NCBI GenBank assembly: GCA_028583405.1
Contig: CM053246.1
Span: 2,228,570-2,292,569 of the forward strand
DNA from: Pogonophryne albipinna
Lineage: Eukaryota; Chordata; Actinopteri; Perciformes; Artedidraconidae
Length of the DNA: 64,000 bases
Reading direction: 5' to 3'
Both the position numbers and the translations under genes were made by a program. A model generated the notes under the pieces. It did not search any database and was not told the DNA's origin. It saw only the letters and a program-made list of their open reading frames with translations. This document shows, piece after piece, positions 1 to 11,609 of this stretch; within the stretch, counting starts at the first letter, position 1, and each line of letters begins with the position of its first letter.

Positions 1-411
1 GGAGTTTCATTTTCATGTTGTTTTATGTTTGTTTTGTCACTCATCATTTACCTGTCATTCCAGGTTTCCTGATTATCCACCTGTGTGTTTCCCGTGCTCA
101 TCAGCACCAGCCCCGCCCCTAATTGTTTCCACCTGTGTCTTGTTGTCGTGTATTTAAATTCCCCAGTCTCCCAGTGTTCCTTGTCGGTTCGTCTTGTCTC
201 ATGCCTAGGTCAGATCTATGCCCTCCTGATACCATGAGATCCTCACTACGTGAGCGATTTTCTTTTGTTCACTTTTAGTCATCTCATCAAGAGATTAGAA
301 AGTGTTATTTTTGTTCATCTATTTGAAAATAAAGTATCTTACAAATACTTTACCTCTGTCTCCTGGGTCGTGCAATTGGGTCCTATACCCTGAGTTCCTG
401 AGTTTGTAACA
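1..411 (+). repeat. Partial LTR of a Ty3/gypsy-like element
   Basis: This stretch aligns by eye along its whole length with the two LTRs at 20285-20753 and 24756-25223. Shared blocks include the TCATGTTGTTTTATGTTTG start, the GAAAATAAAGTATCTTACAA polyadenylation region and the GTCGTGCAATTGGGTCCTA block near the end. It ends in GTAACA, as those LTRs do. It is clearly more diverged from them than they are from each other. The 5' end runs off the window, so a solo LTR cannot be told from the 3' LTR of a larger element. No gypsy coding sequence follows it on the right. Confidence 0.8.
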
Positions 412-725
412 CATTCCGTTACAGCAAAGGAGTAAAACAGACATATACATTGAATTAGTTGCACAGGGGGCGGAGTCACGGGCACTGAGGATGTAAGACG
501 TGTTTCTCCGCTGCTCCTGAGAATGTGACTTAATTTCATAAATCCTGCACAATTTTGGTATTTTATTGTTGAAATGAAATAGAACATAAACTAAGGATTC
601 GTCGTACGTGACTTTTGTTAACCAAAACAACCGAAATTTCTTCTGCTCGCCAAAAATCCGAAGCACAGAGAGGAGGCCGCAGCAAAACCTCGCCTTTGCC
701 TGACCCGGCTAACGCTACTTGAGGG

Positions 726-1535
726 GTGGCTGAAGCTAACGCACTCGACGCCGAACTTTTACAAAGTATGATGGACTCCCTGAAAGCCGACATTTTTGGC
801 AAAATTGACTCTTTGTCTTCCAGCCTACGCTCCGAGATTACCTCTGTCCGAAAAGAACTAAAAGAGTCAATAGGACCATTACAAGCTAAAGTCGAGCAAC
901 ACGGGCAAACTGTGCTTGAGCTTGAACGAGCTGCTACGGACCATAGCGGCCGGATAACGGAGCTGGAAGCTACAGTTAGCAGGCTAACGGCTCAGGCTAA
1001 ACATGTTGATGATCGGTGCGAGGACCTGGAGGGGAGATCCAGAATGAATAATATTCGGCTGGTGGGCATATCGGAGGGATTGGAGGGACCTCGTCCTACT
1101 GAGTTTATCGCCAAACTACTTCAGGAAATACTTCGCCTGGATGAAAAGCCCCTGCTAGATCGAGCTCATCGTACACTGCGGGACAGGCCCAGAGAGGGAG
1201 ATGCACCCCGACCATTCGTCGTAAGAGTTCATTACTTTCACATTCGCAATGAGATCCTACGTCGGGCCGGGGAACTGTCTCCCCTCCTCTGTCAGGGTAA
1301 GAGGATTTCTATCTTTGCTGACTACACCTCCACCGTCGCTAAAAAGCGAGCTGCTTTTGGAACTGTCAAGCGTCAGCTGCACTCATGTCCGGGCATTAAG
1401 TTTGGACTTCTCTACCCAGCAGTGCTCCGAATCACGCTGCCGAGCGGAGACACACATCGGTTTGAAAATCCTACAGCTGCAAATGACTTTGTCAATACAA
1501 AACTCAAGAAAGCAGTCACTCCAAGTGCTGTGTGA
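726..1535 (+). CDS. L1 ORF1 RNA-binding protein
   Basis: About 269 codons from a GTG at 726, preceded by an in-frame TGA at 720-722; the first in-frame ATG is at 768 (codon 15). The GTG sits where an ATG would be expected, so the ancestral start has probably mutated. Residues ~15-105 are heptad-rich and predicted coiled coil (LQAKVEQHGQTVLELERAA). They are followed by the RSRMNNIRLVGISEG segment typical of the RNA-recognition domain of L1 ORF1 proteins, then a basic C-terminal domain. By family knowledge this protein trimerises, coats L1 RNA and acts as a nucleic-acid chaperone. No internal stop or frameshift is seen. Confidence 0.88.
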   Translation: MAEANALDAELLQSMMDSLKADIFGKIDSLSSSLRSEITSVRKELKESIGPLQAKVEQHGQTVLELERAATDHSGRITELEATVSRLTAQAKHVDDRCEDLEGRSRMNNIRLVGISEGLEGPRPTEFIAKLLQEILRLDEKPLLDRAHRTLRDRPREGDAPRPFVVRVHYFHIRNEILRRAGELSPLLCQGKRISIFADYTSTVAKKRAAFGTVKRQLHSCPGIKFGLLYPAVLRITLPSGDTHRFENPTAANDFVNTKLKKAVTPSAV

Positions 1536-2065
1536 CGGAGCAGGGCTGAGCTAGCAGAGCCGGCTTCTTGTCACACTTCTTCTTTTTTTGTTCATGACAA
1601 CTTGGACTGCATCTCCCAGTAAGTCATTGTAGCTTTCCATGATAATTAGTCACTGACAACATGTCTAAACGTGTGACGAACGTACTAATGTTCTGTTTAT
1701 TTTGTGCGTGTTTACTCTTGTTTTACCCAGTCACCTTTCTCTTTGGGTAGCTTTAGGCTGTGTTAGTAGTAGCCTAGGATGGTAGTAGCTACGACGGAGC
1801 GTTTAGCAATTCCTATAAGGTTTGATCGGCGTGTCTCGCATGGGGAGGCACTTCTGCCAAGGTGGGAGGGAGTAACGTGGTTCTTTTACCACAAAGGATT
1901 GTTCTATATTGTGTGTGTTTGTTTTTTTGGTTGTTTCTTTTTTGTGTTTTTCGTGTCGGCTTGGTCTGTCAACATTGTACATGTTGAAATGCTGTTATTC
2001 GTTAGTTAGTCATTCTGCTAAATATGTTATATTATGCTTCACTCTTTGCCTCTTAAGATGCTTCT

Positions 2066-5000
2066 ATGGTTTCACCTAAATTAATACAACAAGATGGAGA
2101 GGGGCTTCAATTTTGTACCTGGAACTGTAGGGGACTTAACAATCCTGTTAAGCGCAGCAAAGTGTTGCACCATCTCAAGCACCTGGGTGCACAGATAATT
2201 TTTCTACAAGAAACTCATTTTAGGGTCTCTGATCAGAGCAGATTAAAGGCCAGTTGGATTGGCCATACCTACCACTCTTCTTTCACGGGGAAATCTAGGG
2301 GAGTAGCTATTTTATTGCACAAGTCAATTCCTTTTGTGTGTTCAAATGTGACTGCAGACCAAAACGGGAGGTACTTAATTGTTAGTGGTAAAATTAATTC
2401 TACTCCAGTGCTTCTTGTCAATGTATATGGACCAAACTGGGATGATGATGTGTTTTTTACACATTTATTTTCCATTCTACCAGATATATCCTCACATTTC
2501 CTTATTTTGGGAGGGGATTTCAACTGTTGGCTGAATCCTCAACTGGACCGATCATCGAACCGAAATTGTAAGCCGTCTAGGTCTGCTAAAGCAATTCAAT
2601 CCTTTAAAAAACAATTTGCCATTTCTGACCCCTGGCGTTTTTTTAATCCCTCTGGAAAGGAATATTCATTTTTCTCAAATGTCCACCACACTTTTACTCG
2701 TATAGATTATTTTCTCGTAGACAATAGAATTCTTCCTTCTGTTAAATCAATTTCCCATAATGCGATAGTCATATCTGACCATGCCCCAGTCACTATGAGG
2801 ATACATTTCACAGGGTCTGATAAAAACCGTGCTCCATGGCGTTTCAATAATCGTTTGCTTTCAAATGAAGACTTTGTGGAATTTGTTTCCGGACAAATAG
2901 ATCTCTTTCTTAGTATAAACAAAACTCCTGATGTGTCCGCGTCACTGTTGTGGGAGACCTTAAAGGCATACATCAGAGGTGAAATAATTTCTTACAGCGG
3001 CTATGAGAGGAAAGTGAGGAGGGAAAGACTTAATAATTTAACGAAAGGCATTGCACAGCTGGACGCAATTTATTCTGCTTCTCCTTCTCCAGATTTATAC
3101 AAGGAGCGCCTCTCCTTACAAACTGAGTTTGAGGTCTTAGCTACGGATCACACAACAGAATGTTACTGAAATCTAGACATACTTATTATGAACATGGGGA
3201 TAAGGCTAGTAGATTGCTAGCCTATCAATTGCGACAGACATCGTCGTCTCACCAAATTCCCCAGATTAGGACCTCTTCAGGCTCGACGATTGATCCTAAG
3301 AAAATCAATGATGAGTTTAAAGATTTTTACGTATCGTTGTATACTTCTGAAAACACATCCGACTCTTCACACTTGGATAGTTTCTTTAACTCACTCCATA
3401 TACCCACCGTTCACCCTGACTTTGTTGACGATTTGGAAAGAAATATTACTATTGAGGAACTGGCTACTGCAGCCAAGTCCATGCAATGTGGCAAGTGTCC
3501 AGGACCAGACGGCTACACTGCTGAATTCTATAAGGCATTTTTACATAAATTGGCTCCTATTTTAATTGACATGTTTAATGACTCATTTGAATCTCTTAAA
3601 TTACCCCAGACTCTCACTCAGGCCTCGATTTCCCTCATTTTGAAAAAGAATAAGGACCCTTTGTCCTGTGCCTCGTTTCGTCCTATAAGCTTGCTGAATG
3701 TAGACTTCAAACTACTGTCTAAACTCTTAGCTTTACGCCTTGAGTCGACACTTCCCACTGTTATCTCCCCTGATCAAACAGGTTTCATTAAAAATAGACA
3801 CTCTTTTTTTAATTTAAGACGGTTGTTTAATACAATTTATAACCCATCTTCTTCTAGTGCTCCAGAAGCATTAATATCCCTGGACGCAGAGAAGGCTTTT
3901 GACCGTGTGGAGTGGGGCTATCTCTTCTACTCCTTAGACAAATTTGGCTTTGCGAAAAAGTTTACGACCTGAATTAAACTGCTTTACTCCTCGTCTCAGG
4001 CCTCTGTTAGAACTAATAACAATCAATCGGAATATTTCCCTCTTCATAGGTCCACCAGACAGGGTTGCCCTTTGAGTCCTTTGCTTTTCGCCCTCGCGAT
4101 TGAGCCCCTCGCCATTGCGCTTCGCTCTAACCCCCTCATTACTGGGATAACCAGAAATGGCGCAGAACAGAGAGTCTCTCTTTATGCGGACGACCTTCTT
4201 ATGTATCTCTCGAACTTGTCTGTTTCAATCCCTGCTACACTTGCCACGCTGGACTCATTTGGTTTCATATCAGGATATAAACTTAATCTTGGTAAAAGTG
4301 AATTATTTCCTCTAAACTCAACCGCACGTAAATGTCCTTTACATAACTTCCCATTTAAAGTATCTCTGCAAAGCTTTACATATCTTGGAATACAAGTTAC
4401 TAGCACATTTAAAAGTCTCTTTAAGGCCAATTTTACACCCTGTTCAGAACGTATGCAACAAGACTTTGAACGCTGGTCACTGCTCCCTTTAAATTTGGCC
4501 GCGAGGATCAACTCAGTAAAAATGAATACTCTCCCTAAATTTGCCTATCTGTTTCAGTGTATACCTATTTTTCTTCCTCAAGCGTTTTTTCAGAAAATTG
4601 ATAGCTCAATTTTGGAGTTTATTTGGAACAAAAAGAAACCTAGACTTCGTAAAGACTTTCTACAAAGGCCAAAGCCTCTTGGAGGAATGGCCTTGCCAAA
4701 CTTTAGATTTTACTATTGGGCTTCCAACCTAAGAATCTTACAGTATTGGCTTAGGTCCAATACACTTCATCCTCGCCCGACTTGGCTGGCTATGGAGTCT
4801 TTTTCCTCTAAGCCTGTGTCACTGACATCACTTGTACACTCCCCCATCAACAGCCCGGTTTCCCTCTATGCTAAAAATATAGTTGTTAAAACCTCCTTAA
4901 GGATTTGGAATCAGTTTAAACGTCACTTTGGTCTGCAAGCTTTTTCTACCTCGGCTCCACTAGCTGCAAATCATGTTTTCCCCCCCTCCATATCAGATGG

Positions 5001-5883
5001 TGCATTTTCTATATGGTCAAACCTTGGTATTAAAACATTTAAAGATTTATATATTGAGAACACTTTTGCATCTTTTCAACAGCTCTCAGAATTGTTCTCT
5101 CTTCCTAAACATCATTTTTTTAGATACCTGCAAATTCGGAGTTTTGCTCGCACTAGATATGCTCAGTTTCCTAACCTGCCCGATGACACGCCTCTGGATG
5201 CTTTTCTCACTCAGGTCCCTGTGATGAAAGGAATTATCTCGTGTATTTACAATCAAATCCAAACCCTATCTTCAACCTCTCTAAACTCTCTGAAAGCTGT
5301 TTGGGAGGAGGATTTGGGGCAGGAGATCTCAGAGGATCTTTGGGGCAATATTCTTAAGCGTGTGCATACTTCATCCGTTTGCGCAAGACATGGTTTGATT
5401 CAGTGTAAAGTTGTTCACCGCACCCATTGGACTAAAGTCAGGCTGTTCAAAGTGTTTGACAATATAGATCCTTCTTGTGAAAAATTTCACCAAACACCTG
5501 CAAACTATTTGCATATGTTTTGGTCATGTATGTCTCTGCACAACTACTGGACTTCAATTTTCAGTACTTTGTCAGAGGTAACTGGGACGCTTATAGAGCC
5601 TAATGCCATTACTGCAGTATTTGGCATCCCAAACCTGCCTTTGCCAAGGCTCAAAGCAGACCTTATAGCCTTTGCAACATTACTAGCAAGACGTCTTATT
5701 CTAACAAGATGGAAATCACCAACACCACCTTCCCACACTATGTGGATAAGGGACATTTTTAATAATTTGCAGCTTGAAAAAATCCGTTACACATTGAGAG
5801 GCTCCTCCGGGAAGTTCCGGAGTGTCTGGGGGCCTTTCTTTGCCTATGCAGGGAGGATGACCTTCCCGGATATTCCGGAATAA
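2066..5883 (+). pseudogene. L1 ORF2 (endonuclease-reverse transcriptase), broken twice
   Basis: Starts at the ATG at 2066. Segment 2066-3169 is an apurinic-type endonuclease with the expected motifs: WNCRG, FLQETH, VNVYGPN, GGDFN, RIDYFLV and SDHAPV. The frame then shifts by one base near 3157-3163, and the protein continues in the 3160 frame with the RT fingers/palm (KCPGPDGYTAEFYK, FRPISLLN, SPDQTGFIKNR, LDAEKAFDRVEW). A TGA at 3970-3972 interrupts that frame; reading continues unchanged beyond it to 5883 with RQGCPLSPLLFALAIEPLA and the catalytic YADD (ISLYADD-type) block. The C-terminal region includes the HMFWSCMSLHNYW segment typical of fish L1. With only two lesions in about 1,270 codons this is a fairly recent copy. 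It cannot make full-length ORF2p. Confidence 0.93.
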
Positions 5884-6222
5884 GACCCGAATATGTATGT
5901 GTATATATCTTTTTATTTTTTATTATTATTTTATATGTATGGATATGTATGTGTATATATGTATATGTGAGGCATTTTAAATGTATTTGTACTACTACCA
6001 TCATTAAGAGAATGAGGTTGTGTTTTGTTGTGTGACCAAGCCGACTGTTTTTTTTTTTTTTTTTTTTGTCTGTCTTGTTGTAATGTTTCATATGTTATGT
6101 GATCTGCACAACTGTAATGTGACACTGTCAATCACAACTGCTCTGTCATCTCTGTTTAATTTGTGTAAGAAAATCAATAAACAAAGTTTATAAAAAAAAT
6201 AAAAAAAGAATTAGTTGCACAG

Positions 6223-7836
6223 AACAGATGACGAACAGATGTTTGGATGTTTTTATATCCAAACAACTCAAATAAGTGGACTGTGGACCTCTGTGTCGCC
6301 TGTCAGCGCAACTTACATGATGCCGTTTTAGACAATATAATAAATGCGGGACATATTCTCAATTTGCGGGACGCGGGACAAATAATAAAAATGCTGTGTG
6401 TCCAGTCCCGCACAAAGCGGGACACCTGGTCACTATACACACACTGTCCTGCCCCACACACACACACACACACACATACGGGTTTTTGTGAACTAAAAGG
6501 ACACTTTGACCCAAACACGTTTTTTCCTTCATTAGAAGGACACCCCTTTCCACTAACTTTACAAAGATGTTTTGAATATCAAAAAATCTATTTTGAGCCA
6601 TACAACACAAATCCCACTTCAAATGTCCAATACACATATCACAACTCAAAATACAACAACCTGACACCATGCTTAATTATGAGGACAGCAGATAATGAGC
6701 TGCATAAGCCCCGCCCATGACACAATGGTTATTTGTGAGGACAGTAGCTATACAACACACAAACATGTCACTGAAGTGTATTAAAGGGACAAACATGATT
6801 AAATGGAACATAACATTACACAAACAAGTGTTGGATTGTGCATTACAAGAACAAACCTTTTATAAACGGACAAAAATGTATACAGCATAGGAATACCTGA
6901 TTTGTGATGTAATATTTTAATAGACAATATAGTGCACCATAGATATATAGCTTAAAAGTATGTTAATGTGTTTTAGTTATTGCTTGCCTCCTGTTTGCAA
7001 TCTGTTGTTTTCATGCAAATGTAGAACCACATTATAATACTCTCCAGAGGGGTATACTACAAGCAGGTCTTCCGAGACAAATTAAATCCATTTGCAAGTA
7101 AATGCTTATATTTGCAGCACTGCTAATTGCAATTACATCATCGATAAAAAGAACCGATAACCATTTTATAGCAAAGTGACCGAACTGGTTTATCACTAAT
7201 ACAAAATACTATTTGCCCTACAAGACTGCTCATCTACTTGGAGCATTACCTTTCAAAAGCTGATACAAAAGGACATATGGCACCTTGCACAGTGAACAAT
7301 GAGCCAAGTTTAATGGTTATTTTCACATAACATTTTCTCACATGAAAATTGAGCTAAGACTAAATCTTTATTATTTGAAACATATAACTCTCCTTCCAGC
7401 ATTACCTTGGTACGACAGAGGATTAGGGCCACACAAAAAAGAAAAGATAGGAGAATAAAGTCATAATTATGAGATTAAAGTCGCTATGTTAGGAGAATAA
7501 AGATGAAATTATCCCGGGGGCTGAGGGGTCGTTGCAGCAGATCTTCAAGGAAGTTATATTGACAGATTGGAACTGGAACGGATCAATAACTCATAAACAA
7601 AACGTTGCTAAAACACAAACTAGCTACCGTAATAAGGTAAACAACTATCCACAATCCAATTTCATCAAAACAACCTCACACCCGCCGCCCTCTGAGCTGG
7701 ACACATAACACATGTGTCTGTCTGCAGCCGGAGGAGAGAGGAGAGGTCAGGGACCGTCTACAAAGTGCAACACTGAAAAAAATAATGCAAATAAACTACT
7801 AAAACCACCTATTTATGAGTTATTGAGTATAGTATC
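6223..7836. other. Gene-free interval right of the L1
   Basis: No credible coding region. A frame at 6247-6720 lacks any recognisable domain and spans a short (CA)n run at about 6459-6476. At 7432-7508 there is an imperfect repeat of an AGAATAAAG-type unit with TCATAAT/ATTATGA segments, a pattern seen as dispersed minisatellite in fish. The remainder is AT-rich unique-looking sequence. Confidence 0.6.
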
Positions 7837-7859
7837 TTTATTCAGTGTTGCACTTTATT
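7837..7859 (-). promoter_or_regulatory. Two polyadenylation signals of the SET gene
   Basis: On the minus strand, AATAAA occurs at 7859-7854 and again at 7842-7837, 28 and 45 bases after the stop codon at 7887. Position and duplication fit a short 3' UTR for the SET-domain gene and support 7887 as its true end. Confidence 0.55.
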
Positions 7860-7886
7860 CAGTATCTTGTTCCGCACAAGATAGGA

Positions 7887-9905
7887 TTACTCCAAGTGTT
7901 TGAACATATTATCTATAAGCAAGTGTGTCATCTGAGTCCCACAGTGGGACTCAGATGTCATGGCAGCATCTTCATGCTGAGTCTCTGCCTCAGTGGAAAT
8001 CTTGTGGATGAAGAAGGACCAAGTTTAATCACTAGACATCCAGAGTAGTACACAAATGCTTTACTCGCTCTTGTTGTGAGTTAACAACACAATCAGGTAG
8101 AAAGACACTGATTATAGTGTTTAATATCTAAAGAGTATGATCATTCAGTTTAACATTAAGAAGAAAAACAGCATTGACACACAGTCCTCTTAGTGTCTAA
8201 AGCGGTCCAGTAGAGTGATAAACAGGACCTGTGTATCTAACCTCACAATTCAAATCCAGTCTTCATGGTTTATAACTGGAAAGAAACATGTAACTAATAC
8301 CAACATTGAGTTGTGGTTAACTCACCTGTTGAATGCCATCACAGTGGGACTCAGATGTCATGGCAGCATCTTCATGCTGAGTCTCTGCCTCAGTGGAAAT
8401 CTTGTGGATGAAGAAGGACCAAGTTTAATCACTAGACATCCAGAGTAGTACACAAATGCTTTACTCGCTCTTGTTGTGAGTTAACAACACAATCAGGTAG
8501 AAAGACACTGATTATAGTGTTTAATATCTAAAGAGTATGATCATTCAGTTTAACATTAAGAAGAAAAACAGCATTGACACACAGTCCTGTTAGTGTCTAA
8601 AGCGGTCCAGTAGAGTGATACACAGGACCTGTGTATCTAACCTCACAATTCAAATCCAGTCTTCATGGTTTATAACTGGAAAGAAACATGTAACTAATAC
8701 CAACATTGAGTTGTGGTTAACTCACCTGTTGAATGCCATCACAGTGGGACTCAGATGTCATGGCAGCATCTTCATGCTGAGTCTCTGCCTCAGTGGAAAT
8801 CTTGTGGATGAAGAAGGACCAAGTTTAATCACTAGACATCCAGAGTAGTACACAAATGCTTTACTGGCTCTTGTTGTGAGTTAACAACACAATATCCACC
8901 TCATAGTTCAATAACAGGTAATCAAGTCAATGGCCATAATTTAAAATCATCTTTTGTATTAATAGCATTTTGTATAGAACTGTTGAACTTTCTGACATTT
9001 CAATTTTCCATGTGACTAACATATTGGATATGGCAGAGCTAAGTTTGTTGTGCAAATAGTGTTAAATGATAGATTGACATAGCAGTGTTGATACAAGACA
9101 CCATTCATAAATACCTTGCATCTCCATGGCCAATCAGAATCACTGTAGTCATAAGCTATCTCTTCTCCGGGACTGATGTCTTTGAGTGCAAAAAGACAAA
9201 GATGGGGCTTTCCATCCACTTTGATCAATTTCATTTTGCAGTTCGGGTTCACATGGTCATCGTTGACAAGTCTCCCTAGGGAGTTGTCCGCTTTGGCAGC
9301 ATCAACACTGATTGGGCAAGGACACAATTCTGATTACAAACTAACATTATTACAACCACAGCAAACTAGCATTAGATAAAATACATATAGACAAAAAAGG
9401 CTCAAAATGTACACTGTATGCCCAACTTAACATCAAGATAGCAGCGTTTGTATGTCTGGGTAACTACATATTTAGAAATAACATTACAATATTTACTTAC
9501 CATAACTCTTGTCCATTTAAACGAAAGTCAAACATGAAAACCTTAAGTGCATTATGGTATACTTTTTGCCGGTTTTCAAGTTCAGATTTAGTTATGACTT
9601 CTCCTCTATATTCAATTAGGAAGTCTCCGTTTTGAAAGGGTCGGCAGCTGAACACTCCTCGACCTAACAAAGATCAGAGGATGGGTCAGGAGAAGTGATG
9701 AGGTTAAACAATAATACAAATTTGTCATGCTAATGACAAGAATAGTAAGCAAATACTTTTGTCACTCACCTTTGAAGGAATTAATGAACTTCACATCAAA
9801 TCCATCCTTGTCTTTGCACAAGGATGAAAAATGTGCAGCCTCTTCTCTAGGTTTAATCTTTGCTCTCCGGGGTCTTGCTGATGCCATATCCAGCAAAGGG
9901 TTCAT
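7887..9905 (-). CDS. KMT5A-like SET-domain methyltransferase gene, six exons, 251 aa
   Basis: Exons (coding, minus): 9905-9770, 9663-9501, 9307-9115, 8800-8726, 8400-8326, 8000-7887 (TAA at 7889-7887). Every junction has GT/AG and phases agree throughout; the first coding exon has a pyrimidine-rich acceptor ending at 9911, five bases before the ATG. Predicted protein: basic N-terminus (MNPLLDMASARPRRAKIKPR), then a complete SET domain at residues ~46-160 with GRGV (46-49), IEYRGE (62-67), LGRLVN...NPNCK (110-124) and GEEIAYDY (147-154). These correspond to the SAM-binding and catalytic motifs of SET lysine methyltransferases, closest by eye to KMT5A/SETD8. The usual Asn-His-Ser is replaced by Asn-Asp-Asp-His. 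The tail holds the same 20-25 residue module (ISTEAETQHEDAAMTSESHC) three times, one per 400-bp repeat, the last copy ending in a unique 17-residue C-terminus. Substrate unknown; histone H4 or non-histone lysine is only inferred. Confidence 0.85.
7940..8893. repeat. 400-bp tandem repeat, about 2.4 copies, carrying an exon
   Basis: Units start at 7940, 8340 and 8740 with an exact 400-bp period; the third stops at 8893, where similarity is lost. Copies differ at only a few sites (for example CCTCTTAG/CCTGTTAG and GATAAACA/GATACACA), so the duplication is recent or homogenised. On the minus strand each unit carries a pyrimidine-rich acceptor, a 75-base phase-0 exon (8800-8726, 8400-8326) and a GTGAGT donor. 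In the leftmost unit the exon loses its donor and runs into the stop codon. The repeat therefore changes copy number of a coding module in the SET gene without disturbing frame. Confidence 0.9.
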
Positions 9906-9910
9906 TTTCA

Positions 9911-11609
9911 CTGTTGGTGAGAAAACAGACCCTTTGATTATCTACGCAAGCCATGCCACTGAAACAGCTCAATATGTGTAACAATGGCTGCTAAGTCAGT
10001 GCATTTGGCATCTATAAACAAAATAAACTGTTCAGCTTCATATTTTTACTGGATGCTTCCCTCACAATCTCAACCACAGTGTTAACGCTGTTACGCTGTA
10101 TGGGTTTAAATGTACTTTACACTCAGATGCAGAAACAGATGACTAACTAACTGGCTGCTTCCAGCAGCTAACAGCTTGAAAAGTGCAGACAAACGTAAGA
10201 CATGGAATGCTGTGATTATAAGACGGCAATAACATAGGTAACAATCAGCAATCACGCTAAATATCTGAGATATTTCATCAACTTAATCAGAGCATAGTTC
10301 ACTGTTTACGCAGCAACGGGCTAACAGCTATGTCTGTGAAGCATGCTACTTTTACAATGTTTTACTCACATGGAATTGGAACTTACCAGGATGAATTAAA
10401 TTCATCAATATTATCTACAAATGCTTGCTCAATACATGTATGGAAAAAACTGCCTTAAATAACATTATTTTGAATAAAAAACGCAAATGTAGGCCTACTG
10501 ACTAGATGAATGCTGACACATGTCCTCAAATAAGCTAGCATTAGCCGTAGCTGCTAACGTTGTAGCCTAAAACGTGTCATTCCATACAGTTTCAACAAGC
10601 TTCCAATACAAAAACAGTGACAAGCCTTGAAACAAGAATTAAAAGATAACATTAGCTGTGTCATTTAAGTTTTTACACCAGTCCTACCTTGAACTTCTCC
10701 TGACGTCTGGGGAATGAAATGCGAATATGCCCTGACTGTCACCGGCCGCAGTCCGGGGAGTCCCTCCCCCTTGTGAATTTCCACGGACTGCTGATTCCCA
10801 AACGTCAACATATTATTAAGGGCAAATGTATACATTCACGATTGGATGCATGCACACATCGGCTCTCGGTTAGTATTGCGAACTAAAAACGTGCCTGGCT
10901 GGTGCATGGGCTGGAGCTGCGAACCAAAACGTGAGAGGGTTACGTTGCAGGCTGTGGAGAGATTAACCTGAACTATATAGCGAGTACGGAGAAAACAATA
11001 CAGTTGCTACATAAGCAGTAGAGCCGAGAACGCAGTGATTATAACACAACCCCACATATTAATGTACATATGTAGTAATGTTACGTAACATTAACCAGTA
11101 CCCGTACATTTTCCACCACATTTTAGCTGACTATCCGTTACTATCATTAACCGTCATAACAGCGGCACAAGCCGTTCTTCTGTTGTTGTTTTATACAGGC
11201 TTGTCTGATTATCAGCTGTTATTAATACTTAGGCTAAACATTAGAACAAATTAGATTTGAAAATACGCCGGTAGGCCTACAGCAAAAGCAGCTTGTTATT
11301 GATCAGCGAGACGTCTGCGGTGGCTAAGCTATCACTGTCCAGAAACTCTTTTCATTTCTATATTACCAAACAGTGTACATTTAAAGCTAACAAACATGTG
11401 AATGTATTGGGGAATATGTATCAGGGGACGTTGGTTGTGTGACAGTCAGACAGTGAATTATTCCTCTCCAGTGGTATCTCCAGTTAGCAAACGGTAGCTG
11501 AAACGCCGGTGGAGCACGGCCGTCGGCAAATGCTACTTAAATAGTGGCAAACAATGTACCACATCAGTCTGGATAACAGTATTAAAGCATAAACTGTATG
11601 TGCAAAGGT
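9911..11609. other. Upstream intron and flank of the SET gene
   Basis: No coding frame of note. A candidate non-coding first exon on the minus strand ends at 10688 with a consensus donor (TTCAAG|GTAGGA), preceded by a locally GC-richer stretch around 10735-10800. If real, the first intron is about 780 bases and ends at the acceptor at 9911. The rest (10800-11609) is AT-rich and shows nothing identifiable. Confidence 0.4.
10688..10800 (-). promoter_or_regulatory. Putative 5' non-coding exon and promoter of the SET gene
   Basis: Minus-strand donor TTCAAG|GTAGGA at 10688/10687, with a locally GC-rich segment (10738-10785) just upstream. No TATA box is clear. The proposal rests on the donor and on the need for an upstream exon to pair with the acceptor at 9911. 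Confidence 0.35.

Larger units (their letters stand above)
467..6207 (+). mobile_element. Full-length L1-type LINE with 15-bp TSD
   Basis: The element is bounded by a perfect 15-bp direct repeat, GAATTAGTTGCACAG, at 452-466 and 6208-6222. Order inside: 5' UTR (467-725), ORF1 (726-1535), spacer (1536-2065), ORF2 (2066-5883), then a 3' UTR with a T run near 6048-6067, AATAAA at 6176-6181 and a short A-rich tail directly before the right TSD copy. This is the signature of complete target-primed reverse transcription rather than the usual 5'-truncated copy. The ORF1 coiled coil and the ORF2 endonuclease-RT layout match the L1/Tx1 group found in fish. ORF2 has two disabling lesions, so this copy is not autonomous. 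Confidence 0.93.

Noticed and set aside
5759..6131. Minus-strand frames with poly-Lys and HTYIH repeats
   Set aside because: Antisense to the L1 3' UTR T run and TATG-rich sequence.
6247..6720. 157-residue plus frame
   Set aside because: No domain, covers a CA run, no splice or start context.
8215..8848. Repeated plus-strand 77-residue frames
   Set aside because: They lie antisense to exons and introns of the minus-strand SET gene; their identity only reflects the 400-bp repeat.
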